A DNA stretch of 21,236 nt, taken from positions 1 to 21,236 of the IMG/VR virus record IMGVR_UViG_3300036781_000527, one strand, 5' to 3'. A program made the translations under genes and the position numbers. This document shows, one piece after another, positions 20,530-21,236 of this stretch; positions within the stretch are counted from its first letter, which is position 1, and every line of letters begins with the position of its first letter. A model generated the notes under the pieces. That model did no database searches and was not told the origin of the DNA. It saw nothing but the letters and a program-made list of their open reading frames with translations. The DNA is from a virus.

Positions 20530-21236
20530 TCAGCCGACGACCACGACGCGGTACTGCCCGGAGGTAGGGGCCTGACCGAACACGACGGTCACCGTGTTGA
20601 CGTCGGTGCGCTGCACCTCGGCGTAGACGGTGTCGTAGGGGGCGATGGCGTTGTAGATCTCGACCTGCACGTCGAGGGTGTTCAGGTTGTGCACGACCGC
20701 GATGCTGGTCGCGGTGCCGTCACCGACCGACCCCGCGAACCGGCGGGCCACCACGCTCGGGTCGATCGCGATGTCGGCGTCGACCAGGATGCCGAGGCCG
20801 GCCACGGCCGCCAGACCGGTCGCGGTGGTCGCCAGACCACCGTGCACGTCGGTGCTGATACCGACACCGGTGGCGTCGACGTCCAAGCCGTCATCGGCGC
20901 GGACCACCAGGCCCACACCCGCCGCGGTGGTCGCCAGGGCACCGTTGGGGTCGGTGGTGACACCCACGCCGGTGGCGTCGACGTCGAGGCCGTCGTCGGG
21001 CCGCAGCACCACGCTGACGCCGGTGGCGTCGACGGCCAGACCGGCGTTGGTCTTGGGGACCACCGCGATGCCGCCGGCGCCGACGCTCAGACCGCCGGCC
21101 GGGTCGGCAACGGCGGTCAGGCCGCTGCCGTCGACCTTGAGACCGGACGGGCTGGCCAGCTTCGCGCCGATACCCGGTGCGGTGACCTGCAGACCGCCGG
21201 CCGGGTCGGCGACCGCCTGCACGCCGGTCGCGTCGG
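20530..21236 (-). CDS. Fibre with 17-residue repeat shaft and C-terminal HNL domain (5' end outside window)
   Basis: The frame is open past the window edge, so the N terminus is missing; the GTG at 21222 is not a real start because the repeat continues above it. At least eight 17-residue units follow without indels, with the theme D-G-L-x-V-D-A-T-G-V and D-P-x-G-G-L. Examples are DDGLDVDATGVGV, NGALATTAAGVGL and GGLATTATGL. The stop is TGA 20530-20532. After a bridge (ILVDADIAIDPSVVARRFAG) a terminal domain of about 65 residues has TSIAVVHNLNTLDVQVEIY, APYDTVYAEVQRTDVNTVTV and YRVVVVG, paralogous to the end of the 301-residue fibre. The regular Gly-Leu/Val units resemble a triple beta-spiral or similar trimeric shaft (adenovirus fibre is the classic case). 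This fold is an inference. Confidence 0.85.
   Translation of the reverse strand, partial: DATGVQAVADPAGGLQVTAPGIGAKLASPSGLKVDGSGLTAVADPAGGLSVGAGGIAVVPKTNAGLAVDATGVSVVLRPDDGLDVDATGVGVTTDPNGALATTAAGVGLVVRADDGLDVDATGVGISTDVHGGLATTATGLAAVAGLGILVDADIAIDPSVVARRFAGSVGDGTATSIAVVHNLNTLDVQVEIYNAIAPYDTVYAEVQRTDVNTVTVVFGQAPTSGQYRVVVVG
20815..21236 (-). repeat. 51-base tandem repeat encoding the fibre shaft
   Basis: The string GGTGGCGTCGAC (encoding VDATG) recurs at 20869 and 20971, with a near copy at 21022; further diverged copies fall near 21124 and 21224. These spacings are 102, 51, 102 and about 100-102 bases, so a 51-base period (17 codons) holds over about eight units and continues past the window end. 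Confidence 0.9.

Overview
The window is a virion-structure region of a long-tailed siphovirus or prophage of a high-GC Gram-positive host, most likely an actinobacterium. The evidence is high GC, strong GC bias at third codon positions (which also leaves long open frames on the opposite strand), many GTG starts, and proteins with actinophage-like character. Every gene I can support is on the minus strand, so transcription runs from 21236 towards 1. I see no integrase, repressor, tRNA, rRNA, CRISPR array, terminase, portal or major capsid gene. The capsid and packaging genes presumably lie beyond 21236 and the rest of the tail tip beyond position 1. Free phage versus prophage cannot be decided here.

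In transcription order the layout is as follows. (1) A fibre and beta-propeller module (21236 to 16582): a fibre with a 17-residue repeat shaft (cut by the window edge), three further fibre-like proteins, and two tandem paralogous proteins that each read as a seven-bladed beta-propeller. A strong intrinsic terminator (16471-16493) follows. (2) A neck module (16415 to 13621): a small acidic ORF, a conserved-type hypothetical protein, head-tail adaptor, head-closure protein, HK97-gp10-like tail-completion protein and tail terminator. The last four are joined by TGATG or GTGA overlaps. (3) A two-gene insert (13617 to 12215): a GT-B glycosyltransferase that probably starts at a CTG codon, overlapping a small cysteine-containing protein. 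(4) The tail shaft (12160 to 3778): tail tube protein, two-frame tail assembly chaperone with a clear -1 slippery heptamer GGGAAAA, and a 2270-residue tape measure protein. (5) The tail tip (3764 to 1): distal tail protein, two small structural proteins, a LamG/PPI-repeat/FN3-like/IPT-like protein, and the start of a Gp37-like tail hub protein that runs off the window.

Together these genes build the head-tail joint and a very long non-contractile tail, probably about 340 nm by the tape-measure rule. The unusual parts are the fibre and twin-propeller module placed before the neck genes rather than after the tail tip, and the glycosyltransferase and cysteine-protein pair between tail terminator and tail tube. 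The first suggests fibres on the head or neck, or a separately transcribed host-recognition set. The second suggests glycosylation of the virion.
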